The notes under the pieces are model-generated. The model was given only the letters and a program-made list of their open reading frames with translations. It searched no databases and was not told where the DNA came from. Positions 1 through 40,900 of a stretch of DNA of 64,000 nt are shown piece after piece (the stretch's first letter is position 1; each line of letters starts with the position of its first letter). The stretch covers positions 7,669,152 through 7,733,151 of the forward strand of contig OZ034966.1 of NCBI GenBank assembly GCA_964030785.1. The letters run 5' to 3'. Source of the DNA: Siderastrea siderea (taxonomy: Eukaryota; Cnidaria; Anthozoa; Scleractinia; Rhizangiidae). A program made the translations under genes and the position numbers.

Positions 1-1014
1 CAATATCCTAGGGAAAAAATAACAGTGCCATAAAAAAAATACTGCTTTTTAAACAACCCAGGTGCGTCAGGTGCAATATATATTGGTGAAATTGTGAACC
101 AAGTAAACTTTCCTTAAAAAAGGCATCTCTACAAGGAGAGGTTCGACTGTACCGTAAACGTTTAGCTTGATTTTCGACTGTATTAATGAAACCTCGGACG
201 TACAACGGGGAGAGGGTGGATACCCCCCCCCCCCCGATAAGGTTTTTCTTGAATTTTTCCAAGGCAATTTATCATCTGCACCTGACGTTTTCAGTATTGT
301 GTGCATATCCTTAGACACATTTTGACACAAGTTTGGTGAGAATAGATTGCTATTGTTACGAGCTATGACGTCATAAGTACCAGGTTTTCAAACCATTTCT
401 GAAGAAAAAATGCGTGTTTTACCCCTTTTAAGGTATCAGCATAACCCATTTTACTGTCCGCGCGCGGTCCGCTTTAGCGCTCGTTATTTTAACAAAAACC
501 CCTATAAACCATACATTTTTTGAAAGCTTAATAATTACAGATTATAACAAATTCTATTTTAAACGGTTAAAATTCACCGTGTTTCAAAAATGTGAATATT
601 GTCTACAAAACTGCATGTCTGCATAAATCAAGTTATACGCCCGCTAAAATTAGCCGGGAGAAAACGATTAACATGGCATTCGTTTCTTCACACATTGACC
701 TCCAAAACTGTGTCTCAGATTTTTGACACGTGCGTTTGTTATTTTTTTACTACAAGATAAAGTTAGAAAGAGAAAAAAATAGAACTGCCTGCGGAAAAAA
801 GTCATAACTTTTTAATGCGAGGGATAAAAAGAATTCGCCGATACAGTATTGTGGGAAAGTTATCTGACAACAGTCTCTCCAAATTTCAGCCAATTTGGTC
901 CAGGGGCTGCTGACTTGGAATTCAAAATGCACGTTCAACTCGCCTATTTTTTATTTTCGAAAAACAGGGAAAATGTAATTTCGGCTGCGTCCAAGAGTAA
1001 TGAGATTAGTATAG

Positions 1015-1177
1015 GTAATCATACGGTTTCGAGTTCAATTTGGAATTAATTTGCACGAGTGAGTTTTTCAAAAAGCTGAAATTGCACGAGCCGCTTCGGC
1101 GAGTGCAATTTCAGCCTTTTGAAAAACTCACAAGTGCAAATTAATTCCAAATTGAACGAGAAAAACCGTATGATTAC
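1015..1177. mobile_element. Long palindrome, MITE-like
   Basis: The arms 1015-1089 and 1101-1177 are reverse complements with few mismatches, around a centre reading CGAGCCGCTTCGGCG. They contain GAGTGAGTTTTTCAAAA and AATTTGCAC cores. No ORF. Confidence 0.85.
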
Positions 1178-1366
1178 TTATTAATAATATAAACATGAAA
1201 AAATTCGCGTGGAGGAAGTGCTGGAAGATCTTACTGCAGACAGGAAGTGAGCATTTGACGCGGATTTGACACTTTATTTACTGATTGGCTGATGAAGATC
1301 AGCTGATAATGCTACGAACTCAAAGCGGTTCGTTTAATAATCATAATCCAGAATATCGATGTGTAA

Positions 1367-1423
1367 TTTGCACTGGTGTTACACTTTTTGCACTGGTGTT
1401 ACACTTTTTGCACTGGTGTTACA
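1367..1423 (+). repeat. 20-nt tandem repeat, three copies
   Basis: The unit TTTGCACTGGTGTTACACTT is present two full times and a third time in part. It may be an end-proximal repeat of the element that includes the palindrome just upstream. Confidence 0.9.
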
Positions 1424-1425
1424 AC

Positions 1426-1456
<31 letters not shown>

Positions 1457-1757
1457 GAGTAATTTTTTCATGTATATTATTATACTCGGAATTATAACAC
1501 CTCAGGAGACACCGCAGAGGAATCAATTTTCTCTAACAATGGGACTATGACAGTTAACATGGAACAGGCACAAACTGCCGCGAAGGCGACAAATAATTCT
1601 CCTGAATACACCGCTTTCTGCACGTGTGAAGCCACAACTCTCAGGTTAGAAAACGCAAAATTATCGTTTGATTTACCATAACGGCGTTCAAATTTCGACG
1701 TAGGAGTTAACGTACAATCGTGACTAATCTTCGAAATTCTGACCAGGTCAATTAACG

Positions 1758-1905
1758 ATGCCCAAGGCCCGCAGAAAGTCGCCGAGAACGTCCAAGCGAA
1801 CAAAAACAAACGCGGCAGATGAGCGAGCGGGCGCCGTCATCGAGAGTTTGACTACCGATGTCGGTGTAAAGGGAAAGATACTAGAAGAAATGACATTAGC
1901 TGGGT
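1758..1905 (+). other. Possible short first coding exon of unknown gene
   Basis: An ATG opens 49 codons of basic then mixed sequence (MPKARRKSPRTSKRTKTNAA at the start, EEMTLAG at the end) running into a good donor, G|GTAAGG. A facing minus-strand ORF (about 2088-2366) starts MSGKRKRSC with a lysine/arginine cluster. Both look like N-termini with nuclear-localisation character, perhaps parts of a transposon. No homology recognised. Confidence 0.2.
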
Positions 1906-2924
1906 AAGGAAGAAAAGATTTTTCACCGGTGATTCTTTTATTCTACGAAAGACTAGTCAATATAAACAATCATGGTCCGCCGGATTGCAAACCGTGCCAC
2001 GTGCTGGCGGCTACTTTTATTCACTCCCCAATAATGATTTACTCTCTTTTAGTTACGATGGGAGTCATTTTGCTTCTTCACTGGAAATCAGCGTGGAAGA
2101 CAAGATAAAACGCGGAAAACCTCCACGGATTCATTTAGCTGTATTTTTGCGCGGCTCGCGCTCATCTGGTCGACCGTCTGCTCGCTCACTTCTCTATTGT
2201 TTACATGGTCTTCCACTTCTTCGAGCCATTCCTGCTGGTTGTAATACGACCCTCTGTCGCTTGCAGCTGAAATGGCTGCACATTCTTCGTTGAAACTTTT
2301 CTTAGCTTTCTTTCGCCTCCGTTTTGACGAAGAAAACGGGCAAGATCTCTTTCTTTTGCCAGACATCACCAATGCGCATCGATCGCGTGTCAACTTTTGA
2401 TGTCACGTGACTTCTTGCCCCGCTAATTTTCCATATGACAGAACCTGTCAACGCTCAATTAAGTAATTAACATGCAAAAAATCTTTTACGCGCAATTACT
2501 ATCGGCAGATACAACATTTTTTATGCAGTTTTTTTAAATGAAAGATCGTATGGAAATTTATCTAACTATTTAAAAAAGTCAAATTATGAAAAATGGCAAT
2601 TTTTCCGCTTTCTGATACCTTAAGAAAAAAGCAGCAAAGTGTTTAGTTATGTCATATTCTATATAAAAAGTTCAATTTCCGCTGTTTTTTGATAATTTCT
2701 AATCCAAGATGGCGGCCATTTTGGATGAGGTCACAGGCCCTTAGCAGCGCCGCAACCAGTAATGCATACCTCATCTTGTAGATCACATCAGAGGCTTTCT
2801 ACTAAAGTTAAAATCTTTTCAAAATGTTGTAACATAACAAAAACCCAAGGGAGGGAAGGTCCATCATCCCCCCTTGTACCACGGTTAGGGTTTGACTTTT
2901 GACTTTTGACTTTGATTTATAATT

Positions 2925-3036
2925 GTTTTTTTCTTGTCTGTTTGAATTTATTTTTGAGGGCCATATGTTAGAAAACTGTAAAAGGTTAATATGTTCACCC
3001 TCGTTAAATAAAGTGTATTGTATTGTATTGTATTGT
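2925..3036 (+). repeat. Retroelement 3' tail with TATTG repeat
   Basis: TGTTCACCCTCGTTAAATAA is followed by TGTATTGTATTGTATTG. A similar TGTCACCCTCGTTAAACAAA occurs in the tRNA-like SINE at 46.6 kb, so the two share a 3' end. Confidence 0.55.
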
Positions 3037-3079
3037 AAGTCCTAGGGTGAAGTAACATTTCATTTTTCTTTTCACTTAG

Positions 3080-30971
<27,892 letters not shown>

Positions 30972-30973
30972 GC

Positions 30974-30979
30974 AATAAA
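30974..30979 (+). terminator. Candidate polyadenylation signal AATAAA
   Basis: It lies two bases after the stop codon. A functional 3' UTR that short would be unusual, so the true signal may be further downstream. Confidence 0.3.
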
Positions 30980-33516
30980 TTGGTTTCTACGTTTGTCATT
31001 TTGTCAAGAGCAACCACGACATGAACGCTCAGGAAAACGTCATGTACAAAATGAATTCACATTTTTTAAAACCGCGTCGCGATTTTTTTACCTCCTGTAA
31101 TTTTGCTTGGATGGGCAAACTATCCAGGCTCAGAATTTCTAAGGACGGCTATGGAGTTAAAGGGCCAGTCTCATGGCGATTCTCCTATCTTCTCTGTCAC
31201 AATTTTGATTAATTTATATCAAAGTACCTTGCACACACATGGATTGCTTTTAGACCACCAAGGGGACAATATTAAATGGAGTTTCAAAACAAAAACAAGC
31301 CAAAATTAGTTTTTAGAGATTTTATCTGAGACACAAGGGCAGAAAATTGAAACATTCTGCAGACGTTTAGATAGAAATGATGTGCCAAAGTCACACATAT
31401 CCATTCTTCTGCTCATTACACCGGTTGCTTCGTGACGTTCCTGCTGTCGGCCCCATCGTCGTGGTTGCTTTCAAGCAAGTGACCTAAAGTGCCTGATGAT
31501 GGTCCTTGATTCTAAGAATTAGCTGAGTTGTGTGAATCTTAAAAGTGAAGTGTATAGCACCAATAGAAAGAGCCTACATCCCGAACCTAACCCCTCTTCG
31601 AGCAGGGGTTAGGGTCAGAGTTCAAGGTTTAGGGTTAAGATTTAGGGCTAGGAACAATTTTGATCATTTGCTCCTGGCTAAAAAGTCAAACCAGTATCCA
31701 TTTTTAATAAACATGGCGTTAAATATACCGGCTTAACTATTAAACAATTACAGTCGTTTTGAAAAAATCATGGATTCGATTTTTAAATCGAATCCGTGAT
31801 TAAAATTGAATAATTGTCCGTTCATCTTACACGATGCTGCGAAAAAAACTTTAGCTGGAGCTTTAGCTTAGCTCCAATACGGGTATTTCTCTCCTGGGGA
31901 ACATGAACGCTTGAGACACCAGCGTATTCAGTATTTGAAGACGGCGGCCGTACACGGCTACCACGTAGATTTCATGCTAATAACACTGTCATAAACAGAC
32001 CAACAAAATCAATCTGATACTCGGCAAATGAAAGTCAGGGGCACCCAACGTTTCGTTTCGGGGAATATCTGTTCGGAAGGCCTAAAATCGCCTGAGATAT
32101 TCGGATTTAATTGCAGTGAAAGCTAGAGATTTCTTTGGCGAAACATCACCTCGGATGTTCGTAACAAGAGGATTTATTAGTTCCTTTTTTTTTCAGAGAA
32201 AGAAGTATGTCCTTCAGAGTGCAAGATAAGGTCAGGTACCATTTTCGGAGAGCCATCAGCAGCTCGGAAATTCGGCGGATAGAATTCTGTTTCCTAAAAA
32301 TTTCTGCGGCCTAAATTTTCAGCTAAAAACGCCGAACAGATCAATTTGTATTAGCCTACACAAATATGCCTTTAAAAAGCTCTAAAACAAACTAAGAAAG
32401 CAGAAAATGATGTTTCAAGTATTTTGCTAAAGTTTTCTCGTTAACTGCTCCTGCCGGGAAAGTAAGTTTGAAACAACACTCGCCCACATTACTGATGTTT
32501 CAATATTCAACTCTAAGTCAGACTATATTCATTTTGTAGATATTTTCTTAGGCGTTGAATTGTAACTGGAAGACTTGAAACGTAAGTATACTGACAATTA
32601 TAGAGGATGTTAGGATTTCGATAGCGTGCTATTTAAATGTTACCTTATATAGCGGAACGATCGTAGGTTCGACAACAGGTAGGTTGTTGTTGGACACAAT
32701 TACGTCAATTACATGAAGCAATAACAGACTCATGGGGTATTGTCAACTGGATAAAGTTTGTTGTTAACTCGAGTACGCCAATTTCTTTTCTGTAATATTA
32801 CAAAGTATTATCCAGTTCTACTCATTGTAATCTCCAATGGAACGCAACATAAAGGTACAATTTTTGATGATGCTTGACCAGCGTAGCTGTCGGAAGAGTA
32901 TATAGTGATATTTGTAAGTGTGGTTGATGACTGAAAATATGTAAATAATGGCTGTTAAAAATGTTTCAGTAGAGCTCCAGCAAAGTCCATTGTATGGGTG
33001 ATTTTGCAGAGGAATTACAATAACTTTGACATTTTAGTTATTTTGCTTGAGCAATTAATTTCCACAGCGTACCCTCCGCGCAGCGTTCCGTATTGCTCCG
33101 GCAAAGGGAATCTGTTTATTACAAAGCCCATGGCTTGTCCTTTGTTAATAGAGGAAGGGAAAAGTTAATATTCTTTTAAAACATTCAATTTTGTTTGTAC
33201 TAAGTAAACAAGAATCAGCATTTCTTTCGAAGTTCCGGAAACACTTCGGGAGAATTAGTTCCTATAAAGTTACAGACGCGATTGAGGTAGCTCTTGCTTA
33301 AGACTGCCTCACGATTCGATAGTAACTAATTCAAAATTTCTCAGAATTTTAAGAAACACGCCAAAGGCCTGGAAAAGGCGGAGGGACCAATGAGCGACAT
33401 AGGTGTTAAGACACTTTCATTTTTCACGGTACTTTTCTATATCTTACACCACTGATTTGCACTTTCTGGGCAAAACATCCCTCCTACTCCCAAGGTGAGT
33501 GGGCTCCTTGGATAAA

Positions 33517-33517
<1 letters not shown>

Positions 33518-33587
<70 letters not shown>
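33518..33587 (+). repeat. ATT trinucleotide microsatellite
   Basis: About 70 nt of ATT units with one interruption (atc). Confidence 0.97.
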
Positions 33588-33588
<1 letters not shown>

Positions 33589-34157
33589 AAATTCTGCTGG
33601 ATTTGTTCCACAAAGATTGAGCTTTGCAGCGGTAAAACATTGAATGAGGAGGGGGATGTAAGAATGTTTTCAACGTTTTAGAAGTCGTAGCAAGAAAAAT
33701 AGTCGTACCAAGCGCTCATTTTGCTAAGTGTCTCAAACTACTTTTGTCGCTCATTGGACAGTGACTGTGAGTGACTTGAACTCTCTGAGTGTATTCCATT
33801 GTGTACTTTGAGCGCTAAGAGAAGCAATTCAAACATTTCTGCTTTTATACCCCTATACCAATGGTCTTACAAGTGTATGGGAAATTGTGTGGCTTAAAAT
33901 AAAAGGCGATACATAGCCCATAAAAGACATACAGTCTTTCTCCGCTTGCCTCATTTGGGGACATTTTCGCAAATCTTAATTTCGCGTTTTTGCAGGAGTA
34001 ACGTTTCGTGACCACAAAGTGCTGGCGAATAATTTAATGGGGGAAATCCAATTTTCGCGACTGTTTTTTTTTTCTTTGGAAGGCCCGAAAACTCTATATC
34101 GCAAAATCTTTCGTAATATATTTTTCAGAACGTTTTTTCCAGCAGAATAGGTCACTT

Positions 34158-34305
34158 GCATGATTCAGTTTGTTCTTTTCTTGTGCAAATAAGTATTATT
34201 TTTGTTTTTTGAACCTCACTGGGATTGCAAATTTTAGAAACAAAGGAAAAACGAAATGAATTCTAGTAGTTGTCGTCAAATGACACCATCGTGCAAGTGT
34301 CCTAT
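34158..34305 (+). mobile_element. Short MITE, copy 1 (degenerate)
   Basis: It shares CAGTTTGTTCTTTTCT, AACCTCACTGGG and AAACGAAATGAATTCT with the element at 40.7 kb, in the same orientation. Its left terminal repeat is lost; the right end ATGACACCATCGTGCAAGTG is kept. Confidence 0.65.
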
Positions 34306-36154
34306 CATGTATTTGACTTGAACGGAGTCAAACAAAAAATCACAAAAACCACAGTAGGAGATTGGTGAGGATTTTATTTTAAAATGATCTTATTCAAGAA
34401 CATTCATCTAGGGAGCAAGCGCTGTAAGACAAAGAAGAAAATCTAGATGATAATGAATATAAGTGAGACTCAGTGAGTGAAGAGCTTCACAGGTTTGACA
34501 GTACGTAAGGCAATTAATTATTCTCTTTTTCTCGTTACTGTAATCCAAATAACATTTTCACTCCTGATGTGGAAATTTTCAATGTCATATTCTGACCAGC
34601 AGGCAGAAAATTAATTTTAAAAAACGCGAGAAACAGGAAATTACCTACTTTAGGTAAATACAATTGCACCAGCGGATTCTAATATATAGCTGTTAGTTTT
34701 CTTTCTTTGCTTTTCAGTTTTCAGAAATGGAATAATTTCATCGCAATTACTGCCCTCCATGCAAAGACCATGAGCAAAACGAGCAAAAAAGCAAATCTAC
34801 TTAGGTAAGCCAAAAAATTCACTCCAAAGTGCTTCATACGCACTTCTTGCCAATATTCTTTTATTTCGAAATACAGTTTATAATTCAAATGAAATATGTA
34901 TCCAACAATGAAATATCCATTCAAGAATGGACTAAAATACCAGCTTTGTAATTAGGCGATCTCTAAGCTGATCTTTACACCCTTTTTTCCACTTTTTTTG
35001 TCGCTTTTCGCAGTATAAATCATTTTAATTCTTGTCTAGTTTTGTCCTTTTTAAAACTTCTTTTGTTTTTCTACCCTTTACTGAAACCATTGCTCACGCC
35101 CGATGACGTCATGCCCTCGTTTATTGTTAGCGCGCGAGTTCCAGTTAATAGCCTTCATGGCGAGGACAAGCTGGAATTGTCGTTCTGTCCAATCTGCTCC
35201 CTTAAGAAAGCCGGGCCCTTTAAACTTCTAGTCTGTTGATGTTGAGCGTCGATCGTTTTTATTTCTTTAGCAAGATCACGGCATTTTTATGTAATACCAC
35301 AAGAAAAACAACAGCTGTTGTCGCTTCTGCGCATATTACGCTCCGCTTGCACACTTTCGGTGTGACGATTCGCGTAAAGGTATCATACATGACGCTTTTT
35401 CAATAATTTATTATTTGATTGATTGGTTATGATAAAAAGCAACTATAGCCTGGGTAAGATATCAAAAGTATTACGATATCTGACATCGCCGAGCGATATG
35501 ATTTTGCGTCCCCGATAACAGTAATATGTGTCTACTGAAGCAAAAATCGCCCCTACACTTCGCGAACCATGTCCCTGTTATAAGTCAATTATGGTTTTAC
35601 ACCCTAGGATCTTACATCAACGCAAAACCTCTGTCGGCAGTTAACAATTAGTTCCTTTTTTAAAAAAAACATTTCTGGTCTATTATTATTAGTCAGGTTT
35701 CGGCTAAAAGATGACCGGAATTGTTTTATTTTGTTAAATCTGAAATTAAGAAAAACAATCCAGTTTATTTTTAGAATGTCATCAAGTGGCAGCTGGCTCA
35801 TGAGAGAAAGAGGAACGTTCGTAAACTCACGTAGTTCAACTAAAGGAAAACACTATCAACCTTTGTCTGTCTCTTTTTCATTTTCGTGTGCTAATATTCC
35901 TAGTTTATGGCCATGCGTGAAACTGTGTTCATTTTTCAAGGTTTTTCATATTGTATTTCGTTTCTGCGTTTTACTATGGGACTCGGGTTAGTTTATTGTT
36001 TATTCATAATACTGCTTGAAAATATGATAGATACATTGGACCTCTTCTACTGTGTTTGCGAAAATACATTGAGATTTGCTTATAGCTTAGGCTGGACGTA
36101 GTGTTTTATAAATACACAGAGAACAGAATCACAATCTCCTTCTGCGGGAGATGC

Positions 36155-38416
36155 TTAAGAGGCTCTGGCTGTAAATATCGAGAATCGTTGGACAAGCTCA
36201 AAAAATCGAAATCCTGTTAACTTGCCAGATGAACACCTTTGGGGAGCTATCTTCGAAAATATTACTTAAACCTTCTGAGATTCTATTGTTTTCGAGAAAT
36301 TCGGAAAAAACGGTTTTGCCTAATTAATTATGCAAAAATCAGGTTTAAAATTAAACAAATTGAATGCGCTTGTTTGTAAAAAACTTGCAACGCCAGAAAA
36401 CAATTTTAATTTTAAATGATAGCAATACTCTTCTACTTTCTATCAATGGGAGTTGCATGGAGTTTTGCTTTATTTATGTGGTTTGGTGGTTCTTTGAAAC
36501 AAAGGCAGTTAGCGCACTTCCAAAAAAGGCGAAAATTAGTAAACTTCAGAGGCTTAAGATAGGTCTTGGTATGTCTAATATCGAATTGAAATAAACACTG
36601 TGATAAAGTTTGGCCCTACTTCTATTATGATATGAAATAAAAAATCTGGGCAATTCTGGCTCGCGCTGACAAAAACAAAAAGTCGCGAACCAGTGTTGCC
36701 AAAATTTGCATAATTTGGACAATAGGAAAAGGAACTGTAATGGAAGGACGACTTGAAATATGACAAATCGTTTACCGTAACTATTTTCAGATGGTCTTTC
36801 TACTAGATGTTGCATTCGCTGGTATCTTCATTTATCTTTCTGAAGAATTACGAACGAATTTGGAAAATTGTTGGTGAAACTTAAGAGTGCAGTGGGTTAC
36901 CATATTTTGTCAGATGTCTTTACTCTGCAGCACCAGTGGCCTTTCTTTGTTATTTGCAGTTTCTTTCGGAAAATACTAATGTTCTCAAAAATCCAAACGG
37001 TTTCTTTTATTAATCATTAAAGTTGACGTACGCGTATAAATTGAGAGCGAAAATGGCTGCGTAAGGAACACAAAGTACCACTCAAAATAATCAAGTCACG
37101 CAACCGACACTACCCGTTCATGCAAACGTGAAAATATTCTTCAATGAAAATCTTTTCCTCCAGAACTGTGAAAGAGTTCTCAGTGATCTTGCAAAGTAAA
37201 ACCAAACAAACTGTGTATTGACATCTCTTAGATATACAGCCGCATTAAGAACTCATAAATACCGATCTACGTTTAATTCTAAACATATTCATACAAGTGT
37301 AATAATATTCATAGAAGCAGCACATGTTTTGACAAATACGTATAAATCATAATAATAATGATGCACTTTTGCTTCCTGGCCAAAATAGTGTCATTTCAAA
37401 AAGTCGCCCAAAATCTTAGTAGCCGTTTGAAAAGAGCGATCGAGTCACGTACACAACAACATACTATGTCGCAGTTTTCGAAGAGAAAGGTGTCATATGT
37501 ATACGAAACTAATTCTAGACTTGCCTGTCGGAATTTTTGTCCCAGTAGAATATCAACTGCACATGACAGTATGCCCCAAACAAGGGGATGCGTACGGTAT
37601 TCGCTGGAGAACTAGCCATGCATAAAAAAGCGGCCAATGTAGGAGACCGCATTCAAAAACTGCCATAAGTAGGTTGACAAATTGACAAAAATATTCACGT
37701 GACACGGGTCACGCAACAACTCGTGTAGAACTTTTAAAACTTCTTCTCCTTCTCTTTAGTTTTACGTACAATCCCAAAAACAATGCAAGAATAGATTGAA
37801 GAAATGTTTTAGTCCATTCTTTGTGTGCCTTCAGTGAATAAAATTCTCTAAATTAAGCTCACCCAACCTACTTTTCATTTCATTCATTTCATTATGCAAA
37901 TTTTGGCAACACTGGTTCGCGAATTTTGTTTTATTTCATATCATAATAGAAGTAGGGCCAAACTTTATCACAGTGTTTATTTCAATTCGATATTAGACAT
38001 ACCAAGACCCATTTTAAGCCTCTGTAGTTTACCAATTTTCGCCTTTTTCCGAAGTGCGCAAACTGCCTTTGTTACAAAGAACCACCAAACCACACAAATA
38101 AAGCAAAACTCCATGCAATTCCCATTGATAGAAAGTATAAGGGTATTGCTATTATTTAAAATTAAAATTGTTTTCTGGCGTTGCAAACGGTTTTAAAGCC
38201 AGCGTTTTCAATTTGTTTAATTTTAAGCCTGATTATTGCGTAATAAATTAAGCAAAACTGTTTTTCCGAATTTCCCGAAAACAATAGAATTCCAGAAGGT
38301 TTAAGTAATATTTTCGAAGATAGCTCCCCAAACGTGTTCTTCTGGCAAGTTATCAGGATTTTCGATTTTCTGAGCTTGTCCGCCGATTCTCGATATTTAC
38401 AGTCAGAGCCTCTTAA
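36155..38416. mobile_element. 2.3-kb fold-back structure with ~550-nt arms
   Basis: The arms 36155-36713 and 37891-38416 are inverted copies at high identity, separated by about 1.2 kb of unrelated AT-rich DNA. Short ORFs in the two arms read almost the same peptide (cores CMEFCF and GLGMSNIELK), which reflects the duplication rather than a gene. No transposase is seen in the centre. It may be a fold-back element or an inverted duplication. Confidence 0.85.
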
Positions 38417-40708
38417 TAGTTTCAACTTTCCTATAAGTTTCTTTTCGATTTCTCATCTTTAACTCTTTCGCTGCAAAACTCGACTTTTCCCAGCATTGGA
38501 GGCGTAGACATTGAACCACTTGTGACGTCATCATTTTCTGACGACACCAGATTGTTTTGATAAGCAGCTAACACAGCAAGGACAGTTCCATCCATACGTG
38601 TGTCCATTTTGAATATCGATCAAGTTCTGGCAGAACTATTCCACAAAAACGTGTCTAATTTTGGGTGCAAAATTGGTGGTAAAATAGGCCAAGTCACTTA
38701 GTTGATCAATGTACCATTTCCAGGTTTTTTTTTTAAGGGCTGAGGCCAAAACTTTTCCAGTAGATAGATTGGGGATAAAGGGTTGAAGATAAGGAGAATA
38801 GAAAGGGAGAGAAAAAGGAAAGCAAACGAAGCAAGAAAAAATTGGGAATGAATCCGCAAAAAAAAAACAACAACAAGTCCATGGCTTATGCGCATGCGTT
38901 AAAGAAAACTATTGTGCAATTTACAACTGAATCCATTCTCGTCCCCAGAGCTACGCGGCTTTTTTAAAATTACGTCTCGTGTAGCTCTGTTAACGGCCAA
39001 AATTTTATTTTTTTATTGGCCGCTTTAAACTGTATGCGCAATAACGTTAAAATTTTTTGGCTTCTACACATAACGTTTTATTTCCGATTGAATTAATCAG
39101 GGAATTAATTAATATATTGACTTGATCAATTTCCGCCCAAAGAATGTAGCTTAGGGGAGATTAAGCGACCGAATTTTGCTGTTTGGTTAAGGACGTAAGA
39201 ATTCAAAGTGTTAGAGATTGTCGCTAAATGACAGCGATTCTTTTCTCGCTACAGCATTTTCTACAAAACTACAGCTAGTCCATAGATAAACTTACATGTA
39301 TAAACTGTCTCATCAACTTTTGTAATGACCCCCTTGACGTCGATGTTTAAAGACTTGGGCGCCAAATGCTTCTGGAAATTTTCGATGGGGTAAAACGTAA
39401 TATAGTCTAGCATTTAGTGGCAAAACGATAAGTACACAGTTGACATTCTCACACAACAGAAACCGGACGAATGTAATGAAATAACTGTACAATTCAGTAT
39501 AACGCAAATGCAATACCTTTATTCAGGCAAGATACAAATCCAAAACCCGTGAGCAAAATGCAGTGACAATCGCTTTTCTGAGCAACTACGGCGCGAAAGG
39601 CAGCTTCCTAAGTTTGTTCCCTTTAAAGCTCCAGGTTTTCCGCTAATTGCAGGAAACAGCTTTTTGTCGAACAGCTTCCCGAACAGCTTTAGTCGAACTA
39701 AACACCATGACTCGATCGATAGGAATTCAGATTTCTCGGTTGTTGTCAGAATTGTCATGCCCAGAGCTCCACGGATGAGAATAGAGCAGGCGCAATAGCA
39801 CCTTAACGAGTTAGACATGTGCAATTCACGACATCCGGTAATGGCTGATACCAGAGCCCTACGATCCCACCGCTGACCAAACAGATCGTAGGCTCTGAGA
39901 ACGAGAATGAACTGAATCTGGCTCAAAATCTAGCTAAATTTTAAGAAAATGCTTTTGTAGCAAAGTTTAGTGGCATTTGACAACATAGCACTCAAAAAAC
40001 TGCTTTAACGGTAAAAAATGCGTTTTTCTAAGTGTGCCGTGAAAGGGTTTAAGGAAGTGTATGTTCTATTGTACCTTTAGACCTTGATACGCTACCCATT
40101 TATAGAATCCGCGACAGTCAAGGTCCTTCAACTAAAACTGTAGATTTTCAAATGAATTTATTTAATTCAATTGAAGTTTCTTTTAACCATTGCCTAACCA
40201 AAAAATTAATCAAGCCGTGTTTACAGAGCAAGATTCTGTATTGCCGTCGGAGGTTCGTTTTCATCCTTTATCATGACATCTCGTGTGTTCGTGGCCGAGC
40301 AGTGAAACAGCCGTTTACGATCCCTTCCTTTTGCGTAATCGGGAACTATAAATCATTATATTATTATTAAGACGGGCCTGTCGGGCACCGTTACCAAACC
40401 TTCGTCGTAGTAGGTTGTTCAAGATCACGATAATTGATTGCTTGCTTAATGTTATCCTATTGGGGTGGGGACGCGGAAGCGGGCTTATGTTTTGACCGTG
40501 GTTTTCTCGAGAACAAGGGTAGGTTGTTGCTATCAGCAATGTCTCCACCACGCTTATTTGGAGGTTATAGGGGGACCCGTTGAAAAATGGTGACCAGACC
40601 GATTGTTGTACGCAACAATTTTCAAGTGGGTTTTGGACATTATACGGATCAAAATACGCCATTTAAAAGGTGAAAACATATGGGAAAGCTCTGGAAGTCT
40701 CGACTCAA

Positions 40709-40900
40709 TAGGGCATTCGCACGATGGCGTCATTTGACTACAAGTACCAGAATCCTACAGTTTGTTCTTTTCTGATGCAAATTAGGATCATTGTCGTCTT
40801 AACCTCACTGGGGTTAAAACAGTTTAACCAAAAAGGGGAAACGAAATGAATTCTGGCAGTCGTAGTCAAATGACGCTATCGTGCAAATGTCCTATTGAGC
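40709..40900 (+). mobile_element. Short MITE, copy 2 (both ends present)
   Basis: Terminal inverted repeats of about 33 nt: AATAGGGCATTCGCACGATG at the left and its near-complement ending TGTCCTATT at the right. The internal sequence matches copy 1. Confidence 0.75.

Larger units (their letters stand above)
1..3079. other. Upstream repeat-rich DNA, no supported gene
   Basis: This holds a poly-C tract (226-236), a long palindrome (1015-1177), a 20-nt tandem repeat (1367-1423), two short facing ORFs and a SINE-like tail. I found no signal-peptide exon or EGF exon that would complete the LRP-like gene. Confidence 0.6.
30980..36154. other. Gene-poor DNA downstream of the LRP-like gene
   Basis: No gene is supported. 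It holds degenerate TTAGGG/CCTAA words (31580-31650), a 16-bp-arm hairpin (31768-31801), an ATT microsatellite (33518-33587) and one copy of a short MITE (about 34158-34305). Confidence 0.6.

Noticed and set aside
36364..36594. 76-codon ORF with a near-copy on the opposite strand at 37977-38186
   Set aside because: The similarity follows from the inverted duplication. No domain, and the peptides diverge at their starts.
39519..39926. Minus-strand 135-codon ORF
   Set aside because: No recognised domain. The sequence resembles repeat DNA and no splice or promoter context supports it.
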